Positions 1 through 11,165 of a stretch of DNA of 64,000 nt are shown one piece after another. The notes under the pieces are model-generated. The model ran no database searches, was not told the DNA's origin, and saw nothing but the letters and a program-made list of their open reading frames with translations. The stretch covers positions 43,848,509 to 43,912,508 of the forward strand of contig OZ020618.1 in NCBI GenBank assembly GCA_963971575.1. Reading direction: 5' to 3'. How positions within the stretch are numbered: the stretch's first letter is position 1; the number at the start of each line of letters is the position of its first letter. Source of the stretch: Liopterus haemorrhoidalis (Eukaryota; Arthropoda; Insecta; Coleoptera; Dytiscidae). A program made the position numbers and the translations under genes.

Positions 1-72
1 TTCAAAAAACACATACAATAACTTTCGCGAACCACTAAAATTTTTCTACGGACCACCTGTTGAGAAACACTG
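1..72. mobile_element. Right end of a hAT-like transposon (cut by window edge)
   Basis: The sequence up to base 72 ends in GTTGAGAAACACTG, the mirror of the common hAT terminus CAGTGTTTCTCAAC, and is preceded by text mentioning both halves of a terminal repeat (GGACCACC). The following eight bases (CTTTAGAA, 73-80) would be the target duplication, but the other copy lies outside the window. No coding sequence is visible in this piece. Confidence 0.5.
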
Positions 73-88
73 CTTTAGAATACTTTTA

Positions 89-492
89 CAGTCTGTTCCA
101 AACGGTTAAGCGGTACTAAATGGGAATTTAGTTCTTTTAGGTTGTCATGAGAAAGGACCTTGCTTGGGTTATTTCATTTTTCACGTTGGGATGTCAAAAT
201 TTAAAATTTCAACAATGAAACCATGGAAACGAATGACATATGTCAAAATTAAATATTTTTTTTATATTTTAATGACAAAAAATAAATAAATGGGAAATTT
301 GTATTAAGAATTACTCAAAAAATCAAAATATAAAGTAAATGACATTTTAAAATGATATTAACCTTAACCAAAAAATGTTTATTGTAAGTATAATTTACAA
401 AGCTTAAACAAAACGGTCGAAAGGCACGATTTAAACGATGAAAGTAACTAGATTGCAAAATCTAGTTCCGCTTAACCGTTTGGAACAGACTG
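89..492. mobile_element. TA-flanked MITE (pogo/Tigger-like ends)
   Basis: A 404-bp unit begins CAGTCTGTTCCAAACGGTTA and ends with its inverse, TAACCGTTTGGAACAGACTG. It is flanked by TA at 87-88 and 493-494, as expected for a Tc1/mariner/pogo target. The subterminal text TTAAGCGG resembles the ends of the element at 15563-16208. There is no open frame of note, so it is non-autonomous. Degraded relatives lie at 61365-61546 and 61681-61796. Confidence 0.8.
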
Positions 493-494
493 TA

Positions 495-890
495 GGTACT
501 GTATCATAACGAATTTATTTACTTTTTCTTATTGTGGCTTTATATTAATTCTCTGATAAGATTCCGAGAATTAATATTTGAGAATTTGAAATAAATTAAT
601 TTGTATTAGGGGAAAGTACCGTAAGTGTTCGTGCCCCTCTTCCGGGAGACCTTTTTATTATTTAACTGGAGGGTTTCTTAGGTTTATATTTTTTTGTATA
701 TATTAAGTCTTTAGGAAAGTTTTGTAACGCGCTAATTTTTGACGCATTTTTTCTGAATAAAATATTTAACAAATAATGTGTTATTATACACTATTTTATA
801 GCATTTTTTCTGTTCCACAAAATGGTACTGTCGATTTTTACTTAACCCAGTTTTTTTTTTCTTTCTCATTGTTACAGGAAAAACTGCGAC
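495..890. other. No recognisable feature
   Basis: AT-rich sequence with homopolymer runs. The mariner remnant begins at 891. I could not find that element's terminal inverted repeat here. Confidence 0.5.
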
Positions 891-1637
891 ATGTCAAAGA
901 AGCAATTTCGAACGATTTTTTATTTTAATTTCAATTAGGACAATCCGCCGCGGAAACAGGTTGACAAATTAACCTAGTGTGGGACCTGAGTAGAGTTGGA
1001 GAAAGCACCATACGACGTTGGTTCCAGAAATTCCAGGCCGGAAATTTTAGCCTCGAAGATGAGCTCCGTAGTGATCGACCTACAGTAATCCAGGACGAGG
1101 ATTTGAAGAACCTAGTTGAAGCTGGCCCGTCCCAAACGATTCGGGGGATTGTGAGAGAACTTGGCGTCAGTCACACTGCTGTTGCAGATGGTTTAAAACG
1201 CATTGGAAAGGTGAAAAAACTCGAAAAGTGGGTGCCACACGATTTAAACGATCGGCAGAAATTGTCACGTTTTGAGGTTTCTTCTGCCTTGCTCCTTCGT
1301 AACCAAAACGACCCATTTTTTGATCGTATTGTGACGTGCGACCAAAAGTGGATCCTGTATGATAACCGGAGACGTTCGGGACAGTGGTTGGGCACCGACG
1401 AGCCTCCTAGACTCTTCCCAAAGCCGAAGACCCATCAGAAAAAGACTATGGTTACGGTATGGTGGTCGGCAGCCGGTGTCATCCACTACAACTGTCTACA
1501 ACTGGGCCATAACCATAACAGCAGAGTCCTACTGTGAGGAAATCGACGAAATGTACCGGAAAGTATGCCAGCAGCAGCCGGCATTGGTCAACAGATCTTA
1601 TTGCATGACAATGCCCGTCCATACGTTTCACAATCAA
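891..1637 (+). pseudogene. Mariner transposase remnant (Hsmar1/cecropia-like)
   Basis: Starting at ATG 891 and allowing frame changes, the sequence reads as a mariner transposase: a helix-turn-helix region, then the linker KWVPHDLNDRQK, then the catalytic segment DRIVTCDQKWILYDNRRR (first Asp kept), then VTVWWSAAGVIHY, and finally LLHDNARPYVSQ in a third frame (second Asp kept). This matches the family that includes human Hsmar1. The frame breaks near 935 (TAG) and again after about 1490. The gene stops at about residue 250 of a usual length near 345, so the third catalytic Asp and the right terminal repeat are missing. It is a dead copy; a LINE starts at 1635. Confidence 0.88.
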
Positions 1638-3282
1638 TAAATAAATTGAAATCTTACAATAATATAATAGAATTACAACAATACATTATACATACAATAT
1701 ACGTTACAATATTAAATTAAATTATTAAAATTATCAGTCATATATTCGTTAAAATTATAAAATGATTATGTTTAAAGTAGGTATTTAGCTTGTTATTGAA
1801 TAGACTATAAGACAAACATTTAATTTTGTCGGGCAAGATGTTATAAAAGTGAATACAATAATAGTTTTTAGAGTACCTTGCACAATTGACACCAGTGTAG
1901 GTAGGCCTTATTAGATGTTTTCCTCTTGTCCCGTAATTATGTATTTCTTCCTGAAATTTATAATTATCTTTGTTGAGATGCATATAATTCAGGCAATAAA
2001 ATATATATAGCGACGGTAACGTCATTATTCCCAGTTCAATAAAATGTTTTCTGCAATCTTGTCGATAGTTCAGATTACAAATGACTCGAACAACTCATCG
2101 TTGCAAACTCGTTGAGCATGTGTGGAGTGTCCCCATGCCAGCAACGCATAATTGATTGGAGATTCAAATAGCGCATGGTAGGCAGTTACTAGAATCTTCC
2201 TGGGAACATTAGATTGTAGGCCTCTTATACAATATATGGATCTACATAATTTCACAGCCATTGCTTCCACATGACATTCCCAACTGAGATTGGCTCCAAT
2301 GGTAACCCCTAAAAAAGTCACAGGATCTTGACTATTGTTCTCAGGTACTGATCTTAGTGAAAAAAACATTTGTTTGGTTTTAGCGTCATTCAGCCCTAAT
2401 CTATTTGCCAAAAATCTTGTGCATCAATTTTAGTTTATATGTTTTCGTTTTTCATGTACTCAAAACTAGTGGACTGATTAAGCAGAGTGGTGTTATATGC
2501 ATACAATATGGTTTTAGCATTGTTAATAAAATGTGGCATATCATTTATGTACACCAAAAACAATAATGGACCGAGTATGGAGGCTTGAGGTAATCGAAAA
2601 TGGATTTCTTGCTCATTAGATTTGATATTGTTTTCCCAAACGTATTGTTTTCGGTTTGATAAAAAGGAATTGATTAATTCGCAGCTGTCTACACAAATAT
2701 TGTAGCAAGACAGTTTTTGAATTAAAAGGTCATGTGGCACTTAGTCAAAGGCCTTAGTAAGATCAAAAAACGTGGCCGTACTATAGGATCCATTTGTGAA
2801 GCCAGTTGTCACAAAATCCATTAATTCCAAGAAGGCTGTCGTTGTAGATTTTCCACTTCTAAAACCAAACTTCTATTGAACTATTCTTAAAAACCTATAT
2901 TCTATTGACTTCTATTGAACAAACCATATTTCTCAATATGTTCGAGTAACTACGTAAATAGTATTTTCTCAAAAAATTTTGAAAAAAACGGGGGTAAGTG
3001 AAATGGGTCTAAAGTTGTTCTTCTTTGTTCCCCTTTTCTTTATATATAGGTTACTTTTGTTAATTTTAAAGCTGACGCAAAATTATTTGATTTTAATACT
3101 AGATTATAAAATTTACATAGTGAAGCAATTAATACATCTTTAATCTTTTTTATTAAAAAGGTACTTAGGTTGTACGCATCTAGACTTTGGCTATTAGTAA
3201 GCCTTTCTTTGGCATTCCTAACTTGATTGTCTGTAATCTTTTTAAAAGAAAAGGAGGGTATATTCAAGTCATTTGTGCTTGA
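1635..3282 (-). mobile_element. 5'-truncated jockey/CR1-like LINE (family A, copy 1)
   Basis: Read on the minus strand from 3282 to 1738, this encodes a reverse transcriptase from the finger domain (FSFKKITDNQVRNAKERL) through ILGPLLFLVYINDMPHF to the C-terminal domain (CIRGLQSNVPRKILVTAYHA, then LMTLPSLYIFYCLNYMHLN). The active-site box reads YAYN where the sister copy at 29.6-30.7 kb has YADD, so this copy is catalytically dead; it also has stops and frameshifts near 2746, 2420 and 2045. The 3' end is AT-rich at 1640. TTTCACAAT occurs at both edges (1626-1634 and 3283-3291) and may be the target duplication. The element appears to have landed in or beside the mariner remnant. Confidence 0.85.
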
Positions 3283-3291
3283 TTTCACAAT

Positions 3292-5196
3292 ATTAATCGG
3301 GTTAATATTAATAATAATTTCTCAATAACATAGCAGTAAATACACCAGCGAGTAGCTAGTAATCTCGCCCAGTGAATCATTGATTTATTGAATCAATGGA
3401 ATATTTAGTTAATACAGATCCCAGCAACGAGACTAAAATGTTAATTACTTCTACAGAATTGCATTAATTTTATCACACCCTAAACTTTCAACTTTGTTAT
3501 TTTTTTGCCAAAAGTCATAATTAAATTTTTAACCTACCACAAAAGATTGTGGCAGTGTAAGCAAAAAAACGTTTCTACACTGTACTAATTAGATCCTTAA
3601 AAACTCCGATTCTTACTTGTCTTGAAAGGGTTACACGATCCGTGCAATTTTGTTACAGAGATTGGGAATTTCACGTTGCTCAACCCAATCTTCAATATCG
3701 TTTTCAAGGGAGTATGCTGTTTTTATTGAAATGTAATCTATTCCGAAGTTAGATTATTCTGAAATAAATGAGTATTTTGTTTCAAACCTGTTTTTGTTCT
3801 GGTAATTACAGTTCATTGTAACAGTTTCTGTTCTTAGTTTTTGTAGGAAAATGTTTAACATCATTATTTTAGGGATTTCAAGAACAAGTCTGGTTAAAAA
3901 TTATACAGACATTTAAATAGTTTTGGTAAGTTTAGATCATTAGTGCTCAAACTTTTAGCCTTATTTACCTCAGAATTACTTATGCGGGCTAAATAACTTC
4001 TTTAAAGCCACAAAGGGGCGGACTGACCATTTGGCGCCTCGCGAAAATTCTCATAGATCTAGTAGCCACCAATGTCGTTTCAATACCCCACAGTAGTTAG
4101 TGAAAATTAACCTAAATTAGTAACAAACTAGAGGCTTCCCCCCCTACGTTAATAATACTCTCCGCGACTTGTTTTTTTTTGTGCTTTAATATAATAAGGC
4201 ATTTTGCCGCACTTGTCGAATATTTATAATTTTCAGTTTTTTTTTTTTTTGTAAATTATTTCGTCTACACGTGAATATTTGTGAATTCATCCTAAATTTG
4301 AATTTTTGTCGGTAGTTGTTTCGTTCTTCGAAAGAGACGCTGTAAACATGGCGTATGTAGACGTTTTTAATATAACGTTTACATTTTAAAGAATAATTTT
4401 ATATGAAATTTATCCTAAAACTATTTTTTTACTGCAAAAAAACATTGGTAGACCTTCATGATATGTTGAATAAACACTTTTATCATATAATTATCACTTA
4501 TATAAAGAAATAATATATTAAAATTACATCTGGGTATTTAATACTTACAAGATGTAACACTTATTGTTAAACTTTACTTCAATGCTAGTTGTAAAAAACT
4601 ATTAAAATTACGTGATTACTAAATATCGAGTATTCTTCTATCTTCTCTATCCTTCTACTTTCTTTATACTTTCGTTAGTATAGTTAATTACATATAATTT
4701 TCAGAACTAAAACATCGCTGCTTAATAGATTTATAGTTACCCGAAAACGTATTGGAACATAACTATAGATAGGTTTAACATTTTAAACGTTCGAACGACC
4801 CTTAAAATATATTTTGATAACTTAAAATTGATTACCTAAGTACTTACTTTCTTTTCAGTTTAATAGCATTTTTAACTGTAAGACAATTTTATGGTCAGCA
4901 AAATTTTTCAAAATGTATGAAAAAGTATTAAAACCTTAAGAAATTGCATTATTTTTATCAACTGTTATGTATTTGTTACACATTTCAGCAAATGTATTAA
5001 CAAAATACCTTCAACTGTAGGTTTGTCCGTTCAGTTCAGTCTGGTCTCATCATGGTCTGAATGGAAAATTTAAAAATTATTAATAGACCAAGTATGATAG
5101 TTATTTAATAAGTGTAGTCTGTCTACTTTTATTGACCACTGCTCTTTTGACTTTCCGATCCCCTCGGCATTCCTCTCAAATATTTACAAAATATTT
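3292..5196. other. AT-rich, no gene seen
   Basis: About 1.9 kb with no open frame that resembles a known protein. It contains short poly-T and poly-A runs. No terminal repeat pair was found. Confidence 0.5.
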
Positions 5197-5199
5197 TTT

Positions 5200-5365
5200 T
5201 TTCGATGAATTGATCATTCGATGAATTGATCATTCGATGAATTGATTTTCGATGAATTGATTTTCGATGAATTGATTTTCGATGAATTGATTTTCGATGA
5301 ATTGATTTTCGATGAATTAATTTTCGATGAATTGATATTCGATGAATTGATTTTCGATGAACTCG
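5200..5365. repeat. 15/16-bp minisatellite
   Basis: About eleven copies of a unit TTTTCGATGAATTGA. The first two are 16-bp variants containing GATCAT and the rest are mostly 15 bp. Because 15 is a multiple of three it gives a false open frame reading (IFDEL)n on the plus strand. Confidence 0.95.
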
Positions 5366-5843
5366 TCGGTTACCAGCCTACACAAAGTCCATCTCGACTT
5401 AAAGCCTTCAAAAATTGCTACATAAGCCCAAACTTGATATGCAAGGGTAGAAATATAATTTTCTCTCTCGCAACCAAAGGTTCGTTGACAACGTTTTGTT
5501 TTTCTTGAATTATGACATTTTTTAATGGAAATCACTCAATTTCTGTTAATCCAGTGCTGATCCTTAGCTCTGCTGTCTCAAAGACATAAAAAACAAGGAT
5601 ATTTTGTATATCCACTTTGCTGTCCAAGGAGGAAGTTTACAATTTTTAGATAAAAAACTAAAATCAGTTAGTCTGTATCTTAAAAACTAGAGCTGCTACG
5701 AAAAAGAGTCAGGTATTTTTGGAATCAGCACATTAAAAATATCCAAAATCAGTTCTTACTTGTAAGATAAAATATTTATTTTGTTGGGCAGTGTTATTAG
5801 TATAGTGTTATTGTTAAATATATTTAAAAAATGTTTTGTTACA

Positions 5844-5924
<81 letters not shown>

Positions 5925-6610
5925 CAATATGATATTGTTACAAGTATACCAACTTCTTTGTTATAAGATATTTAATGCTTTATAAACAAATAAACCATTT
6001 ATTATTATTATTAGTTGTCATTACTGCCTTGAAACTCGGGGGTTGGAATCTCCATATTTTTATTCCCACTGGAAAGTTCTCCAGATTATGATAATGCTGT
6101 CACATTTATATGCCATCAACTTAATATTGTCACTTGATAAATAGTTATCGATGGTAGACGATCATAAGTGATTATGCGAATGAGAGTTCATATGCATGGC
6201 TTAAGCTAGTTTTTTCTTATATATTTATGGACCTGTAATCTTGAGTTTAATTTTTTGCCCTACCTTTTCCAATAATCATTTGAATACGATTTAAGATGTC
6301 TGAAAATATTATTAACATATACATTGTGTTCCAATATATTATCATACATGAATATATTGAATAAAATATGATCGATATTTATGGAGAAATATTAAATTGA
6401 AATCTGGTAATAACATGTTAATCATATTGACATGACATTTGATAAAATTCTAAAACTTAAATCAACTGTTGTAAAAAATATATAAATATTAATTTTTTCT
6501 ATATTTGACGTTTTTATGTTTGAGAAATTTCTTTCTTATAAAATTTGTTCCGCAAAGTTATCACAATAAATTTATGATAATTAATATTAGCCCATAAATG
6601 TCCTGTATAC
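5366..6610. other. Non-coding, holds an AT microsatellite
   Basis: No gene or TIR element recognised. The only structured part is the AT tract at 5847-5922. Confidence 0.5.
5847..5922. repeat. (AT)38 microsatellite
   Basis: An uninterrupted 76-bp AT dinucleotide run, which produces a meaningless Tyr-Ile frame. Confidence 0.97.
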
Positions 6611-6660
6611 CAGTGTTACTCAAACTGTGGTACGCGAGTCATAGACTATTGGTAAGCAAC
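6611..6660 (+). mobile_element. Left terminus of a hAT-like element
   Basis: CAGTGTTACTCAAACTGTGG followed by TACGCGAGTC is a typical hAT left end. No matching right end was found downstream, so the length is unknown. The predicted minus-strand peptide at 6646-6864 resembles nothing I know. Confidence 0.4.
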
Positions 6661-7096
6661 AAGTTTCCAGAAAAGATAAAACAGTAATATAATATGTAAA
6701 TGGCTTAAATATGGTATACTTCGACGAAAATTATTGGAAACTAGTGCACCCGTTGCCGACTGTGGCAGCAAACTTAATGTGGAACTTGCTCGACACCTCA
6801 GACTTCTTTCTCTAACCATACGCCTTATTTCATCAAATTCAAATTGACTCAACTCTTCGTCCATTAAAAACTGGTGTAATTATGATTATTATTCCGAAAA
6901 ATTTATTCCTTAACTTTTTAAGATGGGAAAACGATTCATTTTCACTCAGTGCATTATATTTATAATGTTAAAACTAAAAATGATTTGAGACGTTAAATTT
7001 AAAATATATTTATATGATTATTTTTTATAATTTTTTATAATTCAAACAAAATAAAAATGCATAAAAACACAGAAAAAATAAAATTGTCTCGAGACC

Positions 7097-7172
7097 GGAC
7101 CGAACCCTAGTTTACAAATTAGAAAGCGAGAACGCTAACCATTGCACTATCAAAGCATGCTGGTTTAGTGTG
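7097..7172 (-). repeat. tRNA-like module inside F1 copy a
   Basis: On the minus strand an A-box-like TAGTGCAATGG is followed, at tRNA spacing, by a B-box-like GGTTCGGTCC. The acceptor and anticodon arms do not fold cleanly, so it is not a working tRNA gene. Related copies of F1 hold different tRNA-like sequences in the same slot. Confidence 0.5.
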
Positions 7173-7624
7173 TTACATAAGTTATTACATATTTTACATG
7201 GTCAAGCAAAAAACACAAAAAATGTGTTATTTTCCGAAAACATAATCTGATCAAAAATTCCTATTGTACTATTCCGGTTTACACAAATGTACATTACTTA
7301 GAATTTTTAGTTTAAACCATCTAGGCTACAGGATGTGGGACAATTTTTTTTGCACAATTTTGGCAAAAATTATGTCAAAATAATTTATTTTGCAAAAATA
7401 AAATTTTGATCGTTAATCCATGTAGTAAGGGCTTTCATTTGATACACTACCCAGAATTAAAAAAAAAAAAAAATGTTTTTCGTTGAGCAAATATTTGTTT
7501 ATATTTTTAGGGGGATATATTTTTTAGATGTTTTAATATTTTTCCTATGTGCGGGTCAAAGAGTTTTATAAGCAGGCCAAATTTCAACTCTCTAGGTTTA
7601 GCCGTTTGGCTACAATGTTTACCG

Positions 7625-7625
7625 A

Positions 7626-7657
<32 letters not shown>

Positions 7658-7679
7658 TCAGATAGACACACAGACAGAC
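7625..7679. repeat. CAGA (GTCT) microsatellite in F1 copy a
   Basis: Imperfect tetranucleotide repeat, internal to the F1 element. Its length differs between F1 copies (about 55, 30, 58 and 18 bp). Confidence 0.9.
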
Positions 7680-7713
7680 GACAAAATGGCGATATAAGGG
7701 TTTTTTGGTCGTA

Positions 7714-8173
7714 CAGTAATACCCCGTTACTCGACTGCCTCTTAGCTCGACGTTTTCGCCATTCGACGTAAATGTCGAGAGTGAGAGTCGACGGAAGCAT
7801 CGCTATCCAACGCGTAATCAAGTACCGATCACGTGATACATATTTTGGTAAACAAATCAAAATGAACGCATGGCCACCAGTTCGCGCCTATATATCTTGA
7901 CGACAACAACTCAGATTTAGTGCAGCTATGAACTTTTTGTTTTTTGCTAAAATAAGTGATTTATATTTATGTATAATTATGGGTCCAAAGGCTAGAAATG
8001 CAAGCATAGCTAAAAGGAAAACATATACATATATGTATTTCCTTATATGTATATGTATATATGCACATATGATTCCCTTTATTTCTTATGGAGAAATTCG
8101 ACTCGCCACTCGACGTAATCACTACTCGACGATTTTTAAGAACGAATTAACGTCGAGTAGCGGGGTATTACTG
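7714..8173 (+). mobile_element. pogo/Tigger-like non-autonomous element, nested
   Basis: A 460-bp unit with ends CAGTAATACCCCGTTACTCG and the inverse CGAGTAGCGGGGTATTACTG, flanked by TA (7712-7713 and 8174-8175). The CAGTNNTACC start is typical of the pogo/Tigger group. Internally, ATG at 7979 opens MGPKARNASIAKRK, similar in style to the N-terminus of CENP-B/pogo transposases; the rest of that gene has been deleted. Removing the element rejoins the F1 terminal hairpin, which proves it is the later insertion. Confidence 0.82.
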
Positions 8174-8197
8174 TACCTACAAAACCCTAAAAATGAA

Positions 8198-8707
8198 GTA
8201 GTTTCCATTTATAGCAATTTGTGAAAACACAGGAAAATACAATAATAATTTTAAGAACAGAATTTCATTTTAAATTGTTGATTAATTTTAAATCCGGCAG
8301 ATATAATCAAATTTAAATGATATTTATTGTAAGCATTTCATTAAACGAGTTGAATATCTTTCAGTTGGTAAATTCCGTGTTTGGTGGCTCGACTATTATT
8401 CTGTGTATTAAGTATAAAGAGAGAGAAATAATAGGGTTGTTTCTCAAATTTCAATTAAGTGTCAAATTATGTAATGAGGTAAACAAGGACGGACGATATT
8501 TGCCGCTACGTTAAACCTCAAATTTACTTCTGAAATTAATCCGTTTCCAACAAACCACCACAAGCTCGGGATGTACGTACAATATAAACAGTTATTATGA
8601 ACCGAGTTTCTTCCACCGAACCATTATAAAACTTTATTGTATACAGGACAAAATCTAGGTAGTTTTACAACAAATAAAATAAGTAAATATAATTAAAATT
8701 AATAATA
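8198..8707. other. No recognisable feature
   Basis: AT-rich stretch between the F1 element and a hAT element. The short frame at 8317-8514 resembles no family I recognise. Confidence 0.5.
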
Positions 8708-8715
8708 GTCTAGGA

Positions 8716-9624
8716 CAGTTTTCTTCAACCTTTTTGCTCCCGCGGTCCGGTGAAAATAGGATAAATATTTCGCGGACCGGCTAAAAGCTAAGACACAAAT
8801 AAAAACCAATATAGATAGTATCTTATTATTATAAAGGTATATGTTATAGTGTTATGTATAATTACAATTTTTAGTGCGACATCTGCTACTGCTTCTTTCT
8901 TAGAAAATTTGATATACGTGGCTGCAGAGTTGTTTCTGAGAGACGAAGCGCTGCGTTAACTTCCATTCGATTTCGCTCTTTGGTTTTTATTATTGACATG
9001 GTTGAAATAATCTATTCGCACAAATAGGAATTCGAAAAAATGACAAATAATTTGATAGCCTTATAACTCAAAGATGGATATTTTTTTCTAGCGATTTCCA
9101 AAATTGAGATAATGATTGCATTTTATGTCTGGACACCAGAGAGACATCAGAAGAAAACTCGATCAGCTTTTCTTTTTCACGTGGCTCAAGTGCACATGAC
9201 TTTATATCTTCCAAGAATGGATTATTAATCCAGAAGTTACCTTTACGAGGATCCTCATTTTCAGGGAAATAATTATTCAAATTTTCAGCTAATGCTCTTA
9301 AATATTGACTTATAATGTTGTATATGACTTTCTGGTTGACAGCAGCAGCAATAAATTTTTTTTCCAAAAGTGACATTTCTATATCTTCCTCTTATAAGCG
9401 ATTATCCCAAAGAGCTAGCTTCTTCAGATGTATGAAAAATGACAGGCGTTGTATTGGGGCTAGTAAATATTAAATAACTCATAGTTCAGACAAAAGTTAG
9501 CTTCTGCGTCGACTAAAAAAATGTGCTATATACTCGTGAATAGAAGTGTGCATCTACATGATTCGAACGAAATATTTCGCGGACCGGCAGGAACTTTCTG
9601 CGGTCCACGGGTTGAAGAACACTG
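8716..9624 (-). mobile_element. Internally deleted hAT transposon
   Basis: A 909-bp unit with ends CAGTTTTCTTCAACC and GGTTGAAGAACACTG, flanked on both sides by the 8-bp direct repeat GTCTAGGA (8708-8715 and 9625-9632). TIR start, 8-bp duplication and internal transposase fragment together establish the hAT superfamily. The text CGCGGACCGGC occurs near both ends as a subterminal repeat. The N-terminal half of the transposase is missing. Confidence 0.93.
8886..9376 (-). pseudogene. hAT transposase C-terminal part (ZBED/SCAND3-like)
   Basis: The minus strand reads NYFPENEDPRKGNFWINNPF, then SCALEPREKEKLIEFSSD, then after a one-base frame shift near 9065 AIKLFVIFSNSYLCE, one stop, and MSIIKTKERNRMEVNAALR to the stop at 8886. 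This is the C-terminal dimerisation region of hAT transposases of the ZBED5/FAM200/SCAND3 type, where the usual text is a YLCE-x-GFS-x-M motif followed by KTKxRNRL. About 165 codons remain of a typical 600 or more. Start 9376 is arbitrary because the gene is truncated upstream. Confidence 0.85.
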
Positions 9625-9632
9625 GTCTAGGA

Positions 9633-9770
9633 CAGGGGTTCTTAAACTTATGTAGTCCGAGGACCCCTTCTTGAACAACATTTTTTTTTTGCGGACCCCA
9701 TCCCAACCTTAGACATTTTAGTTGTTCTTGAGAATTAATTTCTGGCTCAATAATCTCATAGGCACTATGT
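9633..9770 (+). mobile_element. Left end of a second hAT-like element
   Basis: CAGGGGTTCTTAAACTTATG begins immediately after the GTCTAGGA duplication of the previous hAT. This is a standard hAT start. No matching right end was found, so only the terminus is annotated. The two elements share the same 8-mer as a boundary. Confidence 0.5.
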
Positions 9771-9893
9771 TATAATAAATATTGGTAAAAATGTATCGCT
9801 GGTTATTTTAATAAATGGTCTTGCGCATTTATAGAGATGAACATTTTTATTAGCATATAGAATAAAAAACATAAAATGAATAATATTTAAGAT

Positions 9894-10111
9894 GTAGTTA
9901 TTATTATTATTATTATATTATTTATTTTACATCGGCCTTTATTTCTGCAACGAGGCTAATCGCCGATGCCAGGGGGCGAGCTCCTACACTTGGATGAAGG
10001 GTGAATGATTGTGAAAATGAGAGTAATGTAAACATATCATTCTCGCCCGAATAATATCACCAACGAAGCAGGCTCGAACCACAGACCGGACAATCGTACT
10101 GGGTTTCCACC
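9894..10111 (-). mobile_element. SINE (copy 1, full length)
   Basis: Read on the minus strand, a head with B-box-like GGTTCGAGCC is followed by a unique body and a (TAA)n tail. The 9-bp direct repeat ATTTAAGAT flanks it (9885-9893 and 10112-10120). A second copy, shorter at the 5' end, is at 32298-32482 with its own 12-bp duplication. Two insertions with different duplications and a shared 3' tail establish retroposition. I cannot name the family. Confidence 0.85.
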
Positions 10112-10120
10112 ATTTAAGAT

Positions 10121-10635
10121 TTAATTTATTAATGTTTAGGTATATAAGTGTTGTACATAACATTGTCAGAAAAAAAAAAAAGTGTAAATAACATTAATAT
10201 TCCAAGATTACATAAGTATATCAGTAATGTCTAAGGATACCTAAAAATAAATGTACTAAACTGTATACTCATTATAGTATCGTTTAGAAATTCTTCTGTG
10301 CTATAATAAGCCTTGCCTAATACTAATATTTTAATCCTTCTTTTGAAGCAATTAAGTTTTCGTGTTTCTTGGGGAAGTTTGTTATAAAGTTGAGTCCCTA
10401 CATATTTTGGCGCTTTTTTAGTGACTGTGTAATGCCATTTTGGAACCCGTATATTATCTCTACTTCTGGTGCAATATTCATGAATTTATATTAATAGAAT
10501 AAAAATAGTTGTAAAAAGAATTAAAAAAGTTACAAATTATATAACTTTAAACTCATATAAGCATTTCTTGGCCAAATATTGGTCAAAATAGATCTTATTA
10601 TAATATGTTTTCTGTAAATAATTTGCAGTTAAATA

Positions 10636-10640
<5 letters not shown>
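10121..10640. other. No recognisable feature
   Basis: AT-rich sequence between the SINE and a microsatellite. No supported gene. Confidence 0.5.
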
Positions 10641-10720
<80 letters not shown>

Positions 10721-10751
10721 TGTATGTATGTATGTATGTATGTATGTATAT
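10641..10751. repeat. Compound (TA)n-(TATG)n microsatellite
   Basis: About 50 bp of TA followed by about 58 bp of TATG. It forms the 3' side of a minus-strand repeat whose head carries a B-box-like sequence (10805-10885). Confidence 0.95.
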
Positions 10752-10885
10752 AATTTAATAGCCTTTGCTGCTGTGGCAGCTTGCAAGGACAATTTTTATT
10801 TGTGAAAAATTCCATGCCTGAACGGGATTCGAACCCGAGACCTTAGCAACGCAGAGCACATGTGTTACAATATTTTATTATCCCC
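10752..10885 (-). repeat. Possible tRNA-derived SINE with microsatellite tail
   Basis: On the minus strand, GGTTCGAATCCCG is a perfect B-box. The upstream text ACATGTGCTCTGCGTTGC could be the rest of a degenerate tRNA-like head, but a clear A-box is absent. The sequence then runs into the ATAC/TA microsatellite as a tail. A single copy without a convincing duplication, so this is tentative. Confidence 0.4.
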
Positions 10886-11165
10886 AATAAATGTAAATAA
10901 AGACGCTCGAATCTCAATAGTTCAACTGGTCAATGAAAAGTTTTAACCTTTATGAAATACAAATATACAACTGAGTGACTGTTCGACTACAGGGCTAATA
11001 TATTACAGGAGTGCATGCAGTACAAATTCCTTAAAATTTGTAAAATAAAAGATAACACTGGTCAACAAATTTAAACTTTTTTTTGCTGACTTAGATCTGA
11101 TACTTGTTTTTAACTAATTTTGGGGTGCTGATTTCAAAAATGTTTATGCCTATCACGTCAAATTT

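Larger units (their letters stand above)
7035..8197 (+). mobile_element. Helentron-like repeat, family F1, copy a (split)
   Basis: This matches the F1 repeats at 44.0, 46.0, 47.1 and 60.0 kb. In order it holds an A-rich stretch, a tRNA-like slot (7097-7172), the block ending CCGAAAACATAATCTGATCA, a CAGA/GTCT microsatellite, and a terminal hairpin with AAGGGTTTT pairing with AAAACCCT. The hairpin is cut by a later pogo-like insertion at 7714-8173, so its right arm sits at 8176-8197. The layout (GTCY microsatellite, subterminal inverted repeats, end hairpin) fits the DINE-1/mini-me/Helentron group; that assignment is inference. No Rep/helicase coding is present. Confidence 0.6.

Noticed and set aside
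5242..5508. Plus-strand frame with (IFDEL)n
   Set aside because: Pure product of the 15-bp minisatellite; the following residues match nothing.
5781..5966. Frame of repeated Tyr-Ile
   Set aside because: Translation of the AT microsatellite.
7097..7172. Functional tRNA gene
   Set aside because: A- and B-box-like words are present but no complete cloverleaf can be drawn; likewise at 44545, 46072, 47552, 60240 and 10805.
9420..9440. Further hammerhead core (TCTTCAG/CTGAAGA)
   Set aside because: No GAAA at the right distance and no stem II; same for CTGACGA at 20380, 28570 and 41600.
10537..10815. Two opposite frames with IHTY or MYVC repeats
   Set aside because: Translation of the TA/TATG microsatellite.
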